Shown: positions 21,707 through 33,025, counted from the first letter of the stretch. The stretch: 64,000 nt of DNA from Cryptomeria japonica (GCF_030272615.1 NC_081412.1:697560156-697624155); one strand, 5' to 3'. The notes: a model not told the origin generated them from the letters alone. Made by a program: numbers and translations.

Positions 21707-23783
21707 ATCTTCTCACTTCATCATGATCTCAACAATTCATCTATCCATATTAATTTAATAATTTTTAGTTATTTAATTAAGGTAATATTTCCTCTATAAA
21801 TTAAATCATTTTTAATTACTTAATTTATTGACCATTTTTCTTTCAATGTTAATTAAATAATTTTCAAAAATGATTTGATTATTTAACACTTCCTTTGAAA
21901 AATTGAAAAAATAAAATAAAAGTTATTTAATTTTGCACCTCAAATAAATATATAAATGTTTAATTTATTCCCTCTATGCATTTGATCCCTTTTAGTTCTT
22001 CCACATCATCAATAAATGTGCTAATTTTAGGTTCTACCTTATATTGAATTTTCGCATCCATTGATCTATCTAATGAATCTCTAGCATTGATCAAATGTCA
22101 AGTGAAGCATATAAATTAAACCCTTCACTCATTCATTTCCACCAAGTTGCATTATTATCACAAGGTCTAGCAAGAACTATCTTTATCAAGCATCAAATGT
22201 CCATTATCAAGTATCTGAACCAAGGGAAAATAGAGGTGAGAGGTAATGATTAATTTAATCCATAAAACACTCAAATACATCAAAAACAAGATTAAATACC
22301 ATTATACCTTCACAATCGTCACTTGTTCCTTGGATTGAGCCTTTGATGAAGTGGAATGTGCCCAAATGCTCCACTTGATTAGATTGGCTCCTAGATGAGA
22401 TGTGGATTTCTCTCCAATGTTGCACAACACTAGTGGATATAGGAGATGGATGAATTCTCAAGTGATGGATGAAATGGCTAAGTGATTATCGATGTAAATT
22501 TGACTATAATGGTGATGCTTTGGATGGTTTCTAAGCTCAAAATAATAGCATAAGATCACTTGGATTGGAGATGAAAAATGAGGGGGAGGAGACCCCAATT
22601 TATAGATTTGAGGGAGGATGAATGGACGGTTGAGATTGAAGATGAATCATGGGTGGATATTGAAGGAAAGGGGGACACATGGATCAAGAGGACATGAAAT
22701 GACAAGTGTGGATACCAAGAGATTTTCCATACAGGAATTTATTGTCTCCATATTCCACAATGTACATGGAGAAGAGATCCCCAAGTACATAGGGAAGACA
22801 AAAAGGAATTAAAAATTCTTTCGGGGATGAAGAGGGAATTAAAAAATTCCTATATAATGAGATGCATGGGAAAGGGAATGAAAAAAGGAATTTAAAATTC
22901 CTTGGGAAAGTGAAAGGCATAGGAGGATGTGAAATTTTGAAATCATTGAAATGAGCCAATTGGATGCATTTAAGGTGGAAGGTGATGAGGGGACAAGTAG
23001 ATTTTAGCCATAAATGGCTATGAGTTGACTTGGTGGCTAATCATAAGGATTAGCCACTAGAAAATGATTAAGGAGGAGGATTAGGTGAGATAATGAGGAA
23101 TTAGAGAAAAAGTGGTATTTGTAGGAGGATTTGACAAGAGGAGAGAGAATGAGTGGGAGAATTTAAAATTGGAAAATAATGTTAAGCATGATTATGAGGG
23201 ATTCTAGAAGAATTAATTAGGCTAATGAGAGTTTTAGAGAAAGTGGTGTGTAGGAATCACTTGAGTTAGTTAATGAATTTTAGATTAATTAACTAAAGTG
23301 CTTTTGGAGGAAATAAATAACTACATAGCTTTAGAAGAATAGGGAATAACTGATTTATTAAATAAATCAATTATTTGGACTATAGTGACAAGATTAATTA
23401 AAGATGAGAAGAATAAGGACTAACATAATTAAATATATTAATTATGTAGAAAGGATAAAATTAATTAAATATTTAATTTAATTATTTTTGGATGTCTACA
23501 GTATCAAGCATCAAGCATCAAGTATTAGACATCAAGTATAAGCTACCATATTATCATTGTGCTATCATGGTTATAATTTTTTTTGGAGAGAAGCTCACAT
23601 ATCAAGTGTTCAAACAAATATCAAAGAAATAATGAATCAATCTAAGTTCTTTGTTGTGGTATTATTGTTTTTCATTTAATTCTATGCATAGATCTTATGA
23701 TATATTCAATTATTGTTAGTGTGAATTTGGGTTTTGCATAACATTGTTCCATTTTATTTAGATTCACATTTTCATCCTTTACA
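21707..23783 (+). repeat. D: old gypsy-type LTR, interrupted by solo LTR C
   Basis: The parts outside C are 21707-22215 and 23501-23783. They share the style of the E4 LTR: AT-rich TTAATTAAATA tracts at 21750-21900, a CATATAAATT TATA-like box near 22109, and a right end CTTTACA followed at 23784 by TTTTGGCATGTACAGTGGGA, which resembles the E4 PBS. The left edge is not defined. Confidence 0.5.
22216..23500 (-). repeat. C: solo gypsy-type LTR with TSD GTATC
   Basis: 1285 bp, TGAACC...TCTACA on the plus strand, with a perfect 5-bp TSD, GTATC, at 22211-22215 and 23501-23505. On the minus strand it starts TGTAGACATCC, like the E4 LTR start, and then runs through AATTAAATT tracts. A TATAAATT box on the minus strand lies at about 22598-22606. 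No internal domain is present, so it is the product of LTR-LTR recombination or a very reduced element. Confidence 0.85.
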
Positions 23784-25573
23784 TTTTGGCATGTACAGTG
23801 GGACCCACATTCTTGAACTTAACAATAATTTTTTTAAGAAGTGTGTTTCCTTGACGGTGTAGGTTAGATCTATAAATATTGTCTAATTTATAGTGTATTT
23901 GGGATGACTTACTCCACATATGGGATGACATGGGTCACATTTGGTAAATATCACATATTTGTTCTAGTTGTAGATAGCTTTATTGGACTGATAATTTAGA
24001 TCTACAATTTTGGTTAGTCCTATATTATATTTGGTTATTTTGATACACATACAATTATTTTTGTAGTTCCTTCAATAATTTTTTAAAATTATTTTAAGAC
24101 CTAAATATTCCATGGTGCATTGGGTCAATCTTGAGGTGCATCTAGGCAATCTTGTGATGCTTTTGGTCATTCTATGATACTTTTAGCCATCTTTTGGAAC
24201 TTTTAGTTAGTTGTGTAGTGCTTCTCCTTACTCTGATGATCCTTTTGGTCTATTATATGGTGCATATAGTCTATCAAGACTAGTGTTATGTTGAGATCTC
24301 TATTGATCTCAAAATTCTTAAATATTTTGCATTTTCTATCAAATTTGAATTGTCTTAATATGAAATAACCCTCTAACCTTATTTTAGCATCATTTTCTAA
24401 GGTTTATTCCTTTTTGGTTAGTTGCCTTTTTGTGTAGGTTTAAACTTTCAAGATCTAAGGTGGATAAAAACTAAATTGGATCTCTTCATGTTGGGTCAAG
24501 GAACATTAGAAGCATTGATGAATCTAGGTGCACTTTTTTATATTTCAACTGATCTCTATCTATTAGAAAATAATTATTTTCTTTAAACATGATATTGTTT
24601 GGTGTGTCTCCTCATATTGAAATTAGACTTAAAATTAATATTTCACATTCACCTTTGGGACTCAAAACAAACAAATTTCTTTCAATCTCCAAGGTCTACT
24701 TATGTATGTTGTCCTCTAAGATTCTAAGTCAATAACGAGGACAAATAATAAGTGATATTATGTTCCTTTTTAGGGGACTTTCCTAGAGAATTGATCACTC
24801 TAGGGGATGAACTTTTTTTCATGGAGTATAAATATTGAGGGTGAATCAAAATACATGCCTCTTGAAAGTTAAATATTATCAATCTTTGTTAATCCTTCAA
24901 GGAATTTATACCTTAGAGAAGTGAAGGTAGAGAGGGGGTTACCCTTTCCTCCTTTTTTTTTGTCAGTGTTATCTTCCATCTATGGGTTAGGCCTCACATA
25001 CTCTTGAGGTATATGGAGGATACTCCTAGTTGAGATTGTGAATCCTAGTTCAAATTTTTTTTACCATGTTTTCTTTTGGTACCTTATGACTACAAGGATT
25101 GATACTCCCACTTGAGTTGGCTTACGAATGTGTTTTACATGAACTCGAGCATTTAGATCACTTTTCCTGCTTGGACCAAAAGGGAAAATAATTAAAATTG
25201 AGTCATAATAAAATATTCTCTTTTTTTCATTTCTTATGTGTGTTGGCATAAATAAACAAAATCTCAGAGGAGGAAAAACATAATAAATAAAAAATAATTA
25301 AGTTCAAAATTAAAAAAATTGCTTTTGCATTCACGGATCTTGGACTATGTATGCATTCTATATTTTTATTTATGCATTGAAATATGGTCATTAATATCAT
25401 TCTTGAGTCAATCTCTTGCCAAACTTGAAAATCAAACTATGCTTTTGGTCATTGTTGGGCCACTTATGGTCATTTTTGGGTTACTTCTAGCATACAATTT
25501 TTCTCTTCCAACATATTTTTGTACACTTTTGGGCTATTCTAGGCTCCTTATGGATTAATATCAATCTTTCTAT
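23784..25573 (+). other. Presumed decayed interior of D
   Basis: The region starts with a PBS-like sequence and has no intact ORF. Imperfect repeats of a CTTTTGGTCATTCTATGAT-type unit, about 25-35 bp, occupy roughly 24110-24270. A short stretch near 24515-24570 can be read as a protease-like fragment, but it is too weak to call. The region ends at the E4 insertion. Confidence 0.4.
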
Positions 25574-26355
25574 TATAGACACTCAAAATTGTCATGTCTA
25601 ATTAAATAAATATTTTATTTATTTAATTATCTAAGCCTAATTCTTCTATTAATTAAATAAATCTTTATTTATTTAATTAATTCATTTATCCTCTTCTAGC
25701 CTTATTTCTCATTTAAATAAATACATTTATTTATTTAAATTATCCCTTTCCTAAATTAAATAAATATTTTATTTATTTAATTGTCCTACTTCTTCTATTA
25801 ATTAAATAAATCTTTATTTATTTAATTAATTCATTATCTTTTTCTACACATGACACATGTCATTCATCTCTTAATTCCTACACTACCTACCTCTTTCATT
25901 ATTTTGGTATTTCTTATACCTACCCTCTAATCCTAGCCGACCTCTCTTTTTACACCTCTCAATCTTAACCCTCTATTTCTTATTGTGTCTTCTATTTAAG
26001 GAGATGCTTTCTTCATAGTCAAACCCTAATGACACATGCTAATGATCTTTTATGCAATTGACTACACTATGATCCTACTTGCAACCACTTTCCGTTCTTT
26101 GTTGAGCTCTTGTGCATATAAAAATCTGAGAGCAAATATATCAAGAAAGATCAATGGAGATAGGAAGAATGGAGATCAAAACCCTATTGGACATGTGATG
26201 GTATAATCTTTGTGATTTTGAGTTATTTTGTATTGTCTTAGGTTATCTTCATATGTTATGGTGGATCTTTGTTCATTGTTAGGCTAGGGTTTGGTGGTTG
26301 AATTCATTTAGCCTTTCAATATTGTTATTATTGTTATCCATTTTCACCATAAACA
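25574..26355 (+). repeat. E4 5' LTR
   Basis: 782 bp. Its first bases are TATAGACAC where the 3' LTR has TGTAGACAC, so the terminal G has become A. The first 270 bp are built from AATTAAATAAAT/ATTTATTTAATT tracts arranged as repeated palindromes. A CTATTTAAG box near 25993 is the likely TATA element. Confidence 0.95.
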
Positions 26356-26376
26356 TTTTGGCACGCCCGGTGGGAC
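26356..26376 (+). other. E4 primer-binding site
   Basis: TTTTGGCACGCCCGGTGGGA starts at the LTR edge. It is similar in form to the PBS of E5 (TTTTGGCACCCACCGTGGGG) and D. The tRNA partner was not identified. Confidence 0.75.
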
Positions 26377-26504
26377 ATGGATTTTTCTTACATCTATGTT
26401 TTTTTTGCAGATTTTTCTAACCCTATATTGCTATTTTGTAAAACAATTTGGAGAATAACCTTGTGCAGCTAGGGTTTTGGACACAAAATCAAGATCTTGG
26501 AGAG

Positions 26505-27345
26505 ATTCGATCATATCTCATAAACGACTAGGAAATTTTGCACCAAATTTTTTTTTGCAGGTTGAAGAAAGTATCAGGAGCTCTCAATCCAAAATTCAGA
26601 ATTTTTGGAGCAAATTTTCAATTTTTAGGAATTTTTTATGATTTTTCATAAAAAATTTATTTTGAGAGAAAATGAGAGAATTTTTCGGATTTTCTTACAT
26701 TTTTGGAAATCTCTCATAATTATACACAGGATCTGTTCTTTGTGAATTTAATTTTGATGCAAAATATTTCCCTAAAAATCAGATCTTTAAAAATTAGGGT
26801 TTTTATTTATTTTGATCAGATCTCACAAATGGCTTCGAATTTTTCCATAAATTTTTTTTTGTAGGTCGGGAATAGTATTAGAAAGATTCAATAAAAATTT
26901 CAGATTTTTTGGATCTATTTTTCATTTTATATGAATTTTGTATGATTTTTCATAAAAAATTAATTTTGAGAGAAAATTAGCGAATTTTTTGGATTTTCTT
27001 ACATTTTTGGAAATTTCTCAGAATTATACACAGGATTTGTTCTTTGTGATTTTAAATTTGATGCAAAATCATTCTTTAAAAATCAGATCTTTGAAAATTA
27101 GGGTTTTGCATTATTTTACTCATATCTCCTCACAAACTGCTTGGATTTGTTGCAGGAAATTTTTTGTGCAAGTTTGGAAGACCATCAAAACACGCCAGTA
27201 AAAATTTTAGATTTTTTGGATCGATTTTGCATTTTATATGAATTTTTTATGATTTTTCATAAAAAATTAATTTTTGGAGCAAATTAACAAATTTTTTGGA
27301 TTTTCTTACATTTCTGGAAATATCTTGAAATTTTACAGGTGGTCT
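26505..27345 (+). repeat. Three imperfect tandem copies (about 300 bp) in the E4 leader
   Basis: Units start at about 26505, 26813 and 27112. Each contains a CATATCTC/CAGATCTCACAAA start, a TTTTTTTTGCAGG-like tract, ATGATTTTTCATAAAAAATT, GGATTTTCTTACATTT and AAAATTAGGGTTTT. The third copy is shorter. Confidence 0.85.
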
Positions 27346-28924
27346 TTTTTTATGATGAATCAGGTCTTTGAATTGGTCAACAAAACGCATTATTGAAGGC
27401 CCCTATTTCATAAAGTCTTTTGGATCTAAAATTTACCTAACTTGTGTGCTTGCAGGAAGGGGTGATCATTTGAAACAATCCAAACTACTAATAAATCTTT
27501 GTTGCAGGTCCTTGGCAAGGTTTTTTGGATTTTTATTGTGTGCCTTGTTTTCATAGACTAGCAAACACTTCAATTGGTGCACTAAAATTGAATCATTGTC
27601 TTTTGTGTCTTGAGCAATAGGCTCTTTTTGTGCAATCTTTAGAGGGCCTGTCTTCCCGTGTGGTCATTAGGACTACTAGTGAGAAGAGAACGACCCAAGT
27701 GGTAGCGAGGAAAACCCACCTCTTTCGAGCCACTATAATCAAATGTATTCATGGTGAAAACTATGGATAACGTGTGCTGATTAGTTCATACCGACACTAT
27801 GTCTCCCCATAAACCCGTTTGATCAAATTTATTTGATCATTTGTAGGGCGTAACCCCTACCGGCTGGGAGCCTTCTGTATTTACAGAGCTGAAAGTGCCG
27901 CATGTATGGCCACACGAGCGGATGCCCTTACTAGCACCTCTTTGTTTTAGATGCCCAAATCCTTCTAGTTGTTGAGGCAGGAGGTCGGACCTCTGGTAGT
28001 GGCCCACACACATACGGTTCTTAGTAGAGATACAAAGTTCGCCATGGGGAGTTTTCATGGGGACTGATGCTTGGCTGACCCGAGAAGTGAGTGCCGAGGG
28101 TGGAGCCAGTGAGGTCAAGCATCTAAGTATCCGCTCTGAATAGCGTAGCCTCGGGGGTAAAACCCTATGTGGGATCAACAACTATTGTCTTGGCCAGCCC
28201 TAAGATTTGTGCTTGTCTTATGCTAAACACTCAAACATTCAAGACCAAACAACAAAACATTGTGTCTTTTGTGTCTTCAAGTGTATGCAAAACAATTTTA
28301 CATCAAACAACACACTTTTCTTGGAGTCATTGTCAGTCTAAACACTTGCAAACATTGAGTCCTCATCAACATTGTGTCCTCTTGTCACGAAAAATAGTCA
28401 AACATTCAGATTTGGTCACCACCAAAAACTTCACAAATTGGAAAAATTTCACAGTCCAACAAACAAAAGAAATCAGTTTCGGCATACTTGAGCTTCCTAG
28501 GTTGTTTCTTCAGGTTTCATCTAGCATTCAACCTGTCCTTGGGTCTCACATAGTCCATCATTGCTTCACATCTCATTTTACATTCACATTTGTCTAAACT
28601 TGAGTCAAAAGGTCACTTGCTTGTCCTCATCATACTTTGTCAACACACTACATACAACTACACATTGCTAAGTGGTCCCTCATCAAGGTTTTTTACCTTT
28701 GGGTCTCATTTGGTCTTACTTAGGGTCAAGGTCAGCTTACCTCATCAAGAGAAACTATCCTCTCTTTGGAAGTCACACCTACTCTACTACTTACATACTT
28801 GGTCTTACACTTTGGACATTGCAAGTACACCTCAAGATTCATTTACACTCCATACAACTCTTGGTCTTCCATACTCTTTTCATTTTTCATCTAGTTTCTC
28901 ACATCTTGGTCTAATACCTAGTTC
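27346..28924 (+). other. E4 leader, GC-richer conserved block, no gene
   Basis: About 27600-28190 is much less AT-rich than its surroundings and holds GAGAACGACCCAAGT (27686-27700), also present exactly in the E5 leader. Small open stretches here lack any recognisable domain. The block probably has an RNA-level role such as translation initiation or packaging, which is an inference from its conservation between two elements. Confidence 0.6.
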
Positions 28925-30616
28925 ATGGTTGAAACCCGCCTTCAAAAATCTAGGAGAATAGCTAAAGAAGCTCAAGAATCCGCCAACATGAGTTCTTATG
29001 AGTATGACAATGATTTATTCTTCAATCCTGAGCACACTACATTACCAGATATGAATGTTTATAGACACAATCCAAATGTGGAAAGCGCAAACACTATAAA
29101 CAACAATGCTACACACAATGACACAGTTGACAATTCTTCAATACTATCAGCAGACATACAAGAATCCATAATGGATCCTCAATTCAATAGATTGGTTGAA
29201 GAGATAATGAAGAGAGATCGTCAATACTTTTTAAACATGATGGCACAAAGTGGAGCTAAAATACCACATGATTTTGACTTATCTCAACTTATGGAAAGTC
29301 GACCCTCACAACAAACTCAATCCAACATGGATCAAAGGAGACCAAATAGTGGAGGAAATAGAGGACCGAATATGATGCCTGAGTCACCATCAGTTTTGCT
29401 TCAAAAACCAGCAATCCCACATACACAAGCTCAAACATATGATACTTACATTCAAAGACCATCATGGAGGCCTTATGCTCAAACACATGCTCAAGGTATG
29501 GATCAATCAAGACAAGTGGATACTCAAGGACATCCTCAAAATTTTGACACAAGGAGACCTCATGTCAAAATTGGGGGCAACACAATGGAAAATGAAAGAC
29601 CTGTTGAATATGGTTTATACACACAAAACAGATATGGGGTTCCTCAACAAGAAGTTATGCCAAGTGCTCCATATATGTCGCAACAATATAGACCTCCATA
29701 TGGACATGTTTACGATCAGTATCATCCATACATGCAACAAGCTCCTCCTCAAATGGGTGTTTCAAACATGGGGTATGCTACAAGAAATCAGTCTCCTCCC
29801 AAGAATAATTTGGAACAACAAATTAGAGATCTACAAAAGAAAGTGGAGGACATGAGTACATCCAAACCTACATACACTATGAGAGATATATGCCCTTATC
29901 CCTTCGATAAGAGCATTCCAATGCCTCCGTTTCCTCCGCACTTTGTAACACCAAAATTTGACAAATATAGAGGGAGAGGAGACCCCAAGGCACATATAAG
30001 ACAATTCTTCACAGCTTGCATTGAGGTAGCGGCAGAAGAAACATACTTGATGAGGTTGTTCCCACAGAGCTTAGGTGACCAAGCTATGGAATGGTTTTCT
30101 CAATTACCTCCTGGTATTAAGTCATGGGGCGACTTAGCAGAGGCATTCATTCAGCATTTCTCTTACAACATTGAAACAGATGTCTCAGTTACTACCTTGT
30201 GCAATACGAAACAAAAGGAAGGAGAATCTTTCGCAACATTTTTACAGAGATGGAGAAACCTAGCTAGCAGATGCTCTTGCGAAATTCCGCAAAAACAAAT
30301 GGTGGAGATGTTCACACAAAATGTTAACAAGGCTATTGGCTATGATCTCAGAAAAGCTTGTTTGTCTACATTCAAGGATGTCATTGAAAAGGGCCTAGCA
30401 ACAGAAAGAGTCTTAATTGAACAAGGAGTTATCAAACTATTCAAAGAAAACAAAGAGGACTTCAAAGGAAAGGACAAACCAAAATTTTGGAACAAGAACA
30501 AGAACACAATTAATGATGGTGTTGTTGATGCCAACACAGTGAGACCCAAGGTCGTCTTTTCTGGATCAAGTTCTACCAACAATCAAGTGAACAATCAAAC
30601 AACTTCTAAACCATGA
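28925..30616 (+). CDS. E4 Gag
   Basis: 563 codons from ATG 28925 (MVETRLQKSRRIAKEA). The N-terminal 340 residues are Gln/Pro/Tyr-rich and low complexity. Residues about 342-510 form a Retrotrans_gag capsid domain (FDKYRGRGDPKAHIRQFF ... AMEWFSQLPPGI ... FIQHFSYNIETDVSVTTL ... FATFLQRWRNLASRC). The ORF ends at a TGA in the sequence TSKP-stop-RKYTPL, directly before the knuckle region, and the same frame continues as the next ORF. The equivalent place in E2 (ERKFTPL) is uninterrupted. The TGA is thus either a mutation or a site of programmed readthrough. The protein would form the particle shell and package E4 RNA. Confidence 0.9.
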   Translation: MVETRLQKSRRIAKEAQESANMSSYEYDNDLFFNPEHTTLPDMNVYRHNPNVESANTINNNATHNDTVDNSSILSADIQESIMDPQFNRLVEEIMKRDRQYFLNMMAQSGAKIPHDFDLSQLMESRPSQQTQSNMDQRRPNSGGNRGPNMMPESPSVLLQKPAIPHTQAQTYDTYIQRPSWRPYAQTHAQGMDQSRQVDTQGHPQNFDTRRPHVKIGGNTMENERPVEYGLYTQNRYGVPQQEVMPSAPYMSQQYRPPYGHVYDQYHPYMQQAPPQMGVSNMGYATRNQSPPKNNLEQQIRDLQKKVEDMSTSKPTYTMRDICPYPFDKSIPMPPFPPHFVTPKFDKYRGRGDPKAHIRQFFTACIEVAAEETYLMRLFPQSLGDQAMEWFSQLPPGIKSWGDLAEAFIQHFSYNIETDVSVTTLCNTKQKEGESFATFLQRWRNLASRCSCEIPQKQMVEMFTQNVNKAIGYDLRKACLSTFKDVIEKGLATERVLIEQGVIKLFKENKEDFKGKDKPKFWNKNKNTINDGVVDANTVRPKVVFSGSSSTNNQVNNQTTSKP

Positions 30617-33025
30617 AGGAAGTACACTCCATTGGGAGAACCACTTGAATCAGTATTCAAAAAGCTTGTAGCAAACAAAGTGATCATGGTCCCAGATTTT
30701 CCTCCATATGAACCAAAGGTAAAACTGAATTGGTGGAATGATGATGAGTTTTGTGAGTTTCATAAGAGCAAGGGTCACAAGACAAGTAATTGCCATCGAT
30801 TGAAAAACATTGTGCAAGATCTCATTGACAGAGGAGATATTGAGATTGAGGGACATTCATCTAATCAAGAACATGAGGTGTTTAAGGAACCATTCCCAAA
30901 ACATGACAAAGGAAGAGGCAAAGTCACAGATGATCAAGCCAATTACACCAGAGCACCTTACAATTATGATTCTACCATCAATCACATCTCAATGGACAAT
31001 CATATCTCTACCATTACTATCAAAAATAAAAATCCTGAGAATCCTCCTCAGCGACCTAAAATTGTCCTAAAAGGTGTGGGATCTTCATCCGAAGCTACCT
31101 CTGAATGTCATGTTACAACCCGTCGAGGTAAGATCACATTGCCAGGTGCCTCCACTAAGAATACCAATCCTTTATCTACCAAGCCTGAGTACGACCTTGT
31201 AGAACAACTAGGGAAGACACCCGCGCTCATCTCCATTCTTGAGCTCTTACGTATATCTCCTGCACATAAAGCTATCCTTGACAAAATCTTGAGAGACACT
31301 GCCGTCCCTACTGATCTGAACGTGGACCAGTTTCAAGCCATGGTGGGATACCTTTCCATTCCACACTCCCTTACATTCACAGAAGCCGATGATGCCTCCG
31401 TAAGTCAGCCACATAATGCACCATTACACATTGAAGCCTTCATACACAAACATCGAATAAAACGAGTCCTGATAGATGGAGGAGCAGGTCTAAACATTTG
31501 TACATTGAGCACAATTAAACAATTGGGATATTCTGATAAAGCTGTGAATTCTACAAACAAAATCACCATCAAGGCATATGATGATGAAGAGCGTTCATCC
31601 AAGGGCACAGTCACCTTACCTCTAAGAATTGGGCCAGTTACAAAGGATGTGGTTTGTCAAATCCTTGATCTAGATCTCACATACAACATACTCTTTGGAC
31701 GTCCATGGATTCATGAGATGAACGCAGTACCATCTACATATCATCGATGTATGAAGTTTCCACACAATGGAGTTGAAGTGACTGTCAAAGCAGATCCAAA
31801 TCCATTCATATATTGCAACAATCTGCAACCTCAATCAGAAATAACAATCCCAGTCAATCGCGAAGCTGTTCCTTCATCGGCATACGTGGATCCTGAATCC
31901 TTAAAACCTTCTACATCCAAACAAGTAGAGCTAAAAGAAAAGTTCAAGATTAAAGACCTAGGATGTGGTGAGTATATATTTCATGTTGACCAACTCCCAT
32001 TATCTCCTAAGGTATTCAATCTACAGGAACAATCTACAAACAATTTTCAATGCCAAGGAATTGGGTGTGAACCACCTAGTGTTGTGGCTACTAAGTCTGA
32101 ATTCAAATCTCCTCTAGTGGTGCAAGCACCTCTTGATATCAATAGTCCTAAGAGTGGTTCCAACAAAGAATCTATTGAGTCTATCTCCAGCCCTATTGAG
32201 AATTCACATAGCCTTACCATTTCATCTACTCATTCCATTTTCACTCCTCTTCCAGACTTGGATCAACAAGAATTACAAAAGCCCTTACTCATTGGGGATC
32301 AAGAGTCAAGCTATGAACAGAAAAATCTAAAAGTCAATAATAAAGAAAAATCCTTTAGTCCAAATCAAAATCAAAAGCTACTGGACTCTGCAAAAATCAA
32401 AGTCAAGGATAAAAATCTTATGAAGCAAAAAGAACAAGAGTTGATCTCCCCTAATATCAAAATAACTGGGGGCAAAAGCTCTAAAATTTCAAGTCAAAAA
32501 GCATACTTGTTGATCCTAAGACTCCATCATGCTATCCTACTTTCACTTCTTTTCACAATCATAAGCCTTCATAACTCATCCACTTGTTCCACACATCCTT
32601 TTCCTTCTGGTGATACATCATGGACCTTTAATGGAGCTTCCTCAAAGGACTTTGCTATCAGTGATGCCCAAACTTCTTTAGGTGACACGCATATGGGCCT
32701 ATGTAGTCCACACACTAGTAATTCTATCTCAGTTCCTTTATCAAGGAAGACAGTCACTCAAGCTACACATCATTCAGTCAAGGAACAATGCAACTACAAT
32801 CACAAAGTCAAGCCTCGCACATTTGAGGTAGGTGACTTAGTACTCAGAGAGAACCCCAAGAATCAGCAAGACAGAGATAAGAAGGGCAAGTTCGAACCAA
32901 ACTGGCTTGGTCCTTACATCATCACAACAGCATATGGATCTGGGGCATATCAGCTCTCAACTACAGAAGGTGAACCCTTGGAGGATCCTATCAACAGCAT
33001 ACACCTTCGTAGGTTCTACACATAA
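30617..33025 (+). CDS. E4 knuckle-protease-integrase-tail fusion ORF
   Basis: This frame opens right after the gag TGA and runs 802 codons to a TAA at 33023-33025. It has no ATG at its start; the first lies near 30687. Counting residues from 30632, it has a knuckle CEFHKSKGHKTSNC (40-53), a protease (LIDGGAGLNICT near 280, NILFGRPWIHE near 360; the triplet is D-G-G), a long Ser/Lys/Gln-rich linker, and a hydrophobic run LLILRLHHAILLSLLFTIIS (about 635-655). It then has an RNase H remnant WTFNGASS (about 663, the catalytic Asp replaced by Asn) and the integrase C-terminal domain (about 718-797: PRTFEVGDLVLRENPKN ... FEPNWLGPYII ... HLRRFYT). Reverse transcriptase, most of RNase H and the integrase zinc finger and core are missing. 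The deletion kept the frame open. Confidence 0.88.
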   Translation, partial: RKYTPLGEPLESVFKKLVANKVIMVPDFPPYEPKVKLNWWNDDEFCEFHKSKGHKTSNCHRLKNIVQDLIDRGDIEIEGHSSNQEHEVFKEPFPKHDKGRGKVTDDQANYTRAPYNYDSTINHISMDNHISTITIKNKNPENPPQRPKIVLKGVGSSSEATSECHVTTRRGKITLPGASTKNTNPLSTKPEYDLVEQLGKTPALISILELLRISPAHKAILDKILRDTAVPTDLNVDQFQAMVGYLSIPHSLTFTEADDASVSQPHNAPLHIEAFIHKHRIKRVLIDGGAGLNICTLSTIKQLGYSDKAVNSTNKITIKAYDDEERSSKGTVTLPLRIGPVTKDVVCQILDLDLTYNILFGRPWIHEMNAVPSTYHRCMKFPHNGVEVTVKADPNPFIYCNNLQPQSEITIPVNREAVPSSAYVDPESLKPSTSKQVELKEKFKIKDLGCGEYIFHVDQLPLSPKVFNLQEQSTNNFQCQGIGCEPPSVVATKSEFKSPLVVQAPLDINSPKSGSNKESIESISSPIENSHSLTISSTHSIFTPLPDLDQQELQKPLLIGDQESSYEQKNLKVNNKEKSFSPNQNQKLLDSAKIKVKDKNLMKQKEQELISPNIKITGGKSSKISSQKAYLLILRLHHAILLSLLFTIISLHNSSTCSTHPFPSGDTSWTFNGASSKDFAISDAQTSLGDTHMGLCSPHTSNSISVPLSRKTVTQATHHSVKEQCNYNHKVKPRTFEVGDLVLRENPKNQQDRDKKGKFEPNWLGPYIITTAYGSGAYQLSTTEGEPLEDPINSIHLRRFYT

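Noticed and set aside
24515-24800. Possible protease remnant (an ALMNLGA-like phrase) in D
   Set aside because: Only a few residues fit and the catalytic Asp is absent; this is within chance for AT-rich DNA.
25577-25850. AATTAAATAAAT palindromic tracts as a possible CRISPR or satellite array
   Set aside because: They are part of the E4 LTR and occur identically in the other LTR at 36238; there are no spacer-like unique segments.
27837-28181. 114-codon minus ORF in the GC-richer E4 leader
   Set aside because: It overlaps a conserved leader block on the opposite strand, has no domain, and fits a shadow of RNA-level constraint.
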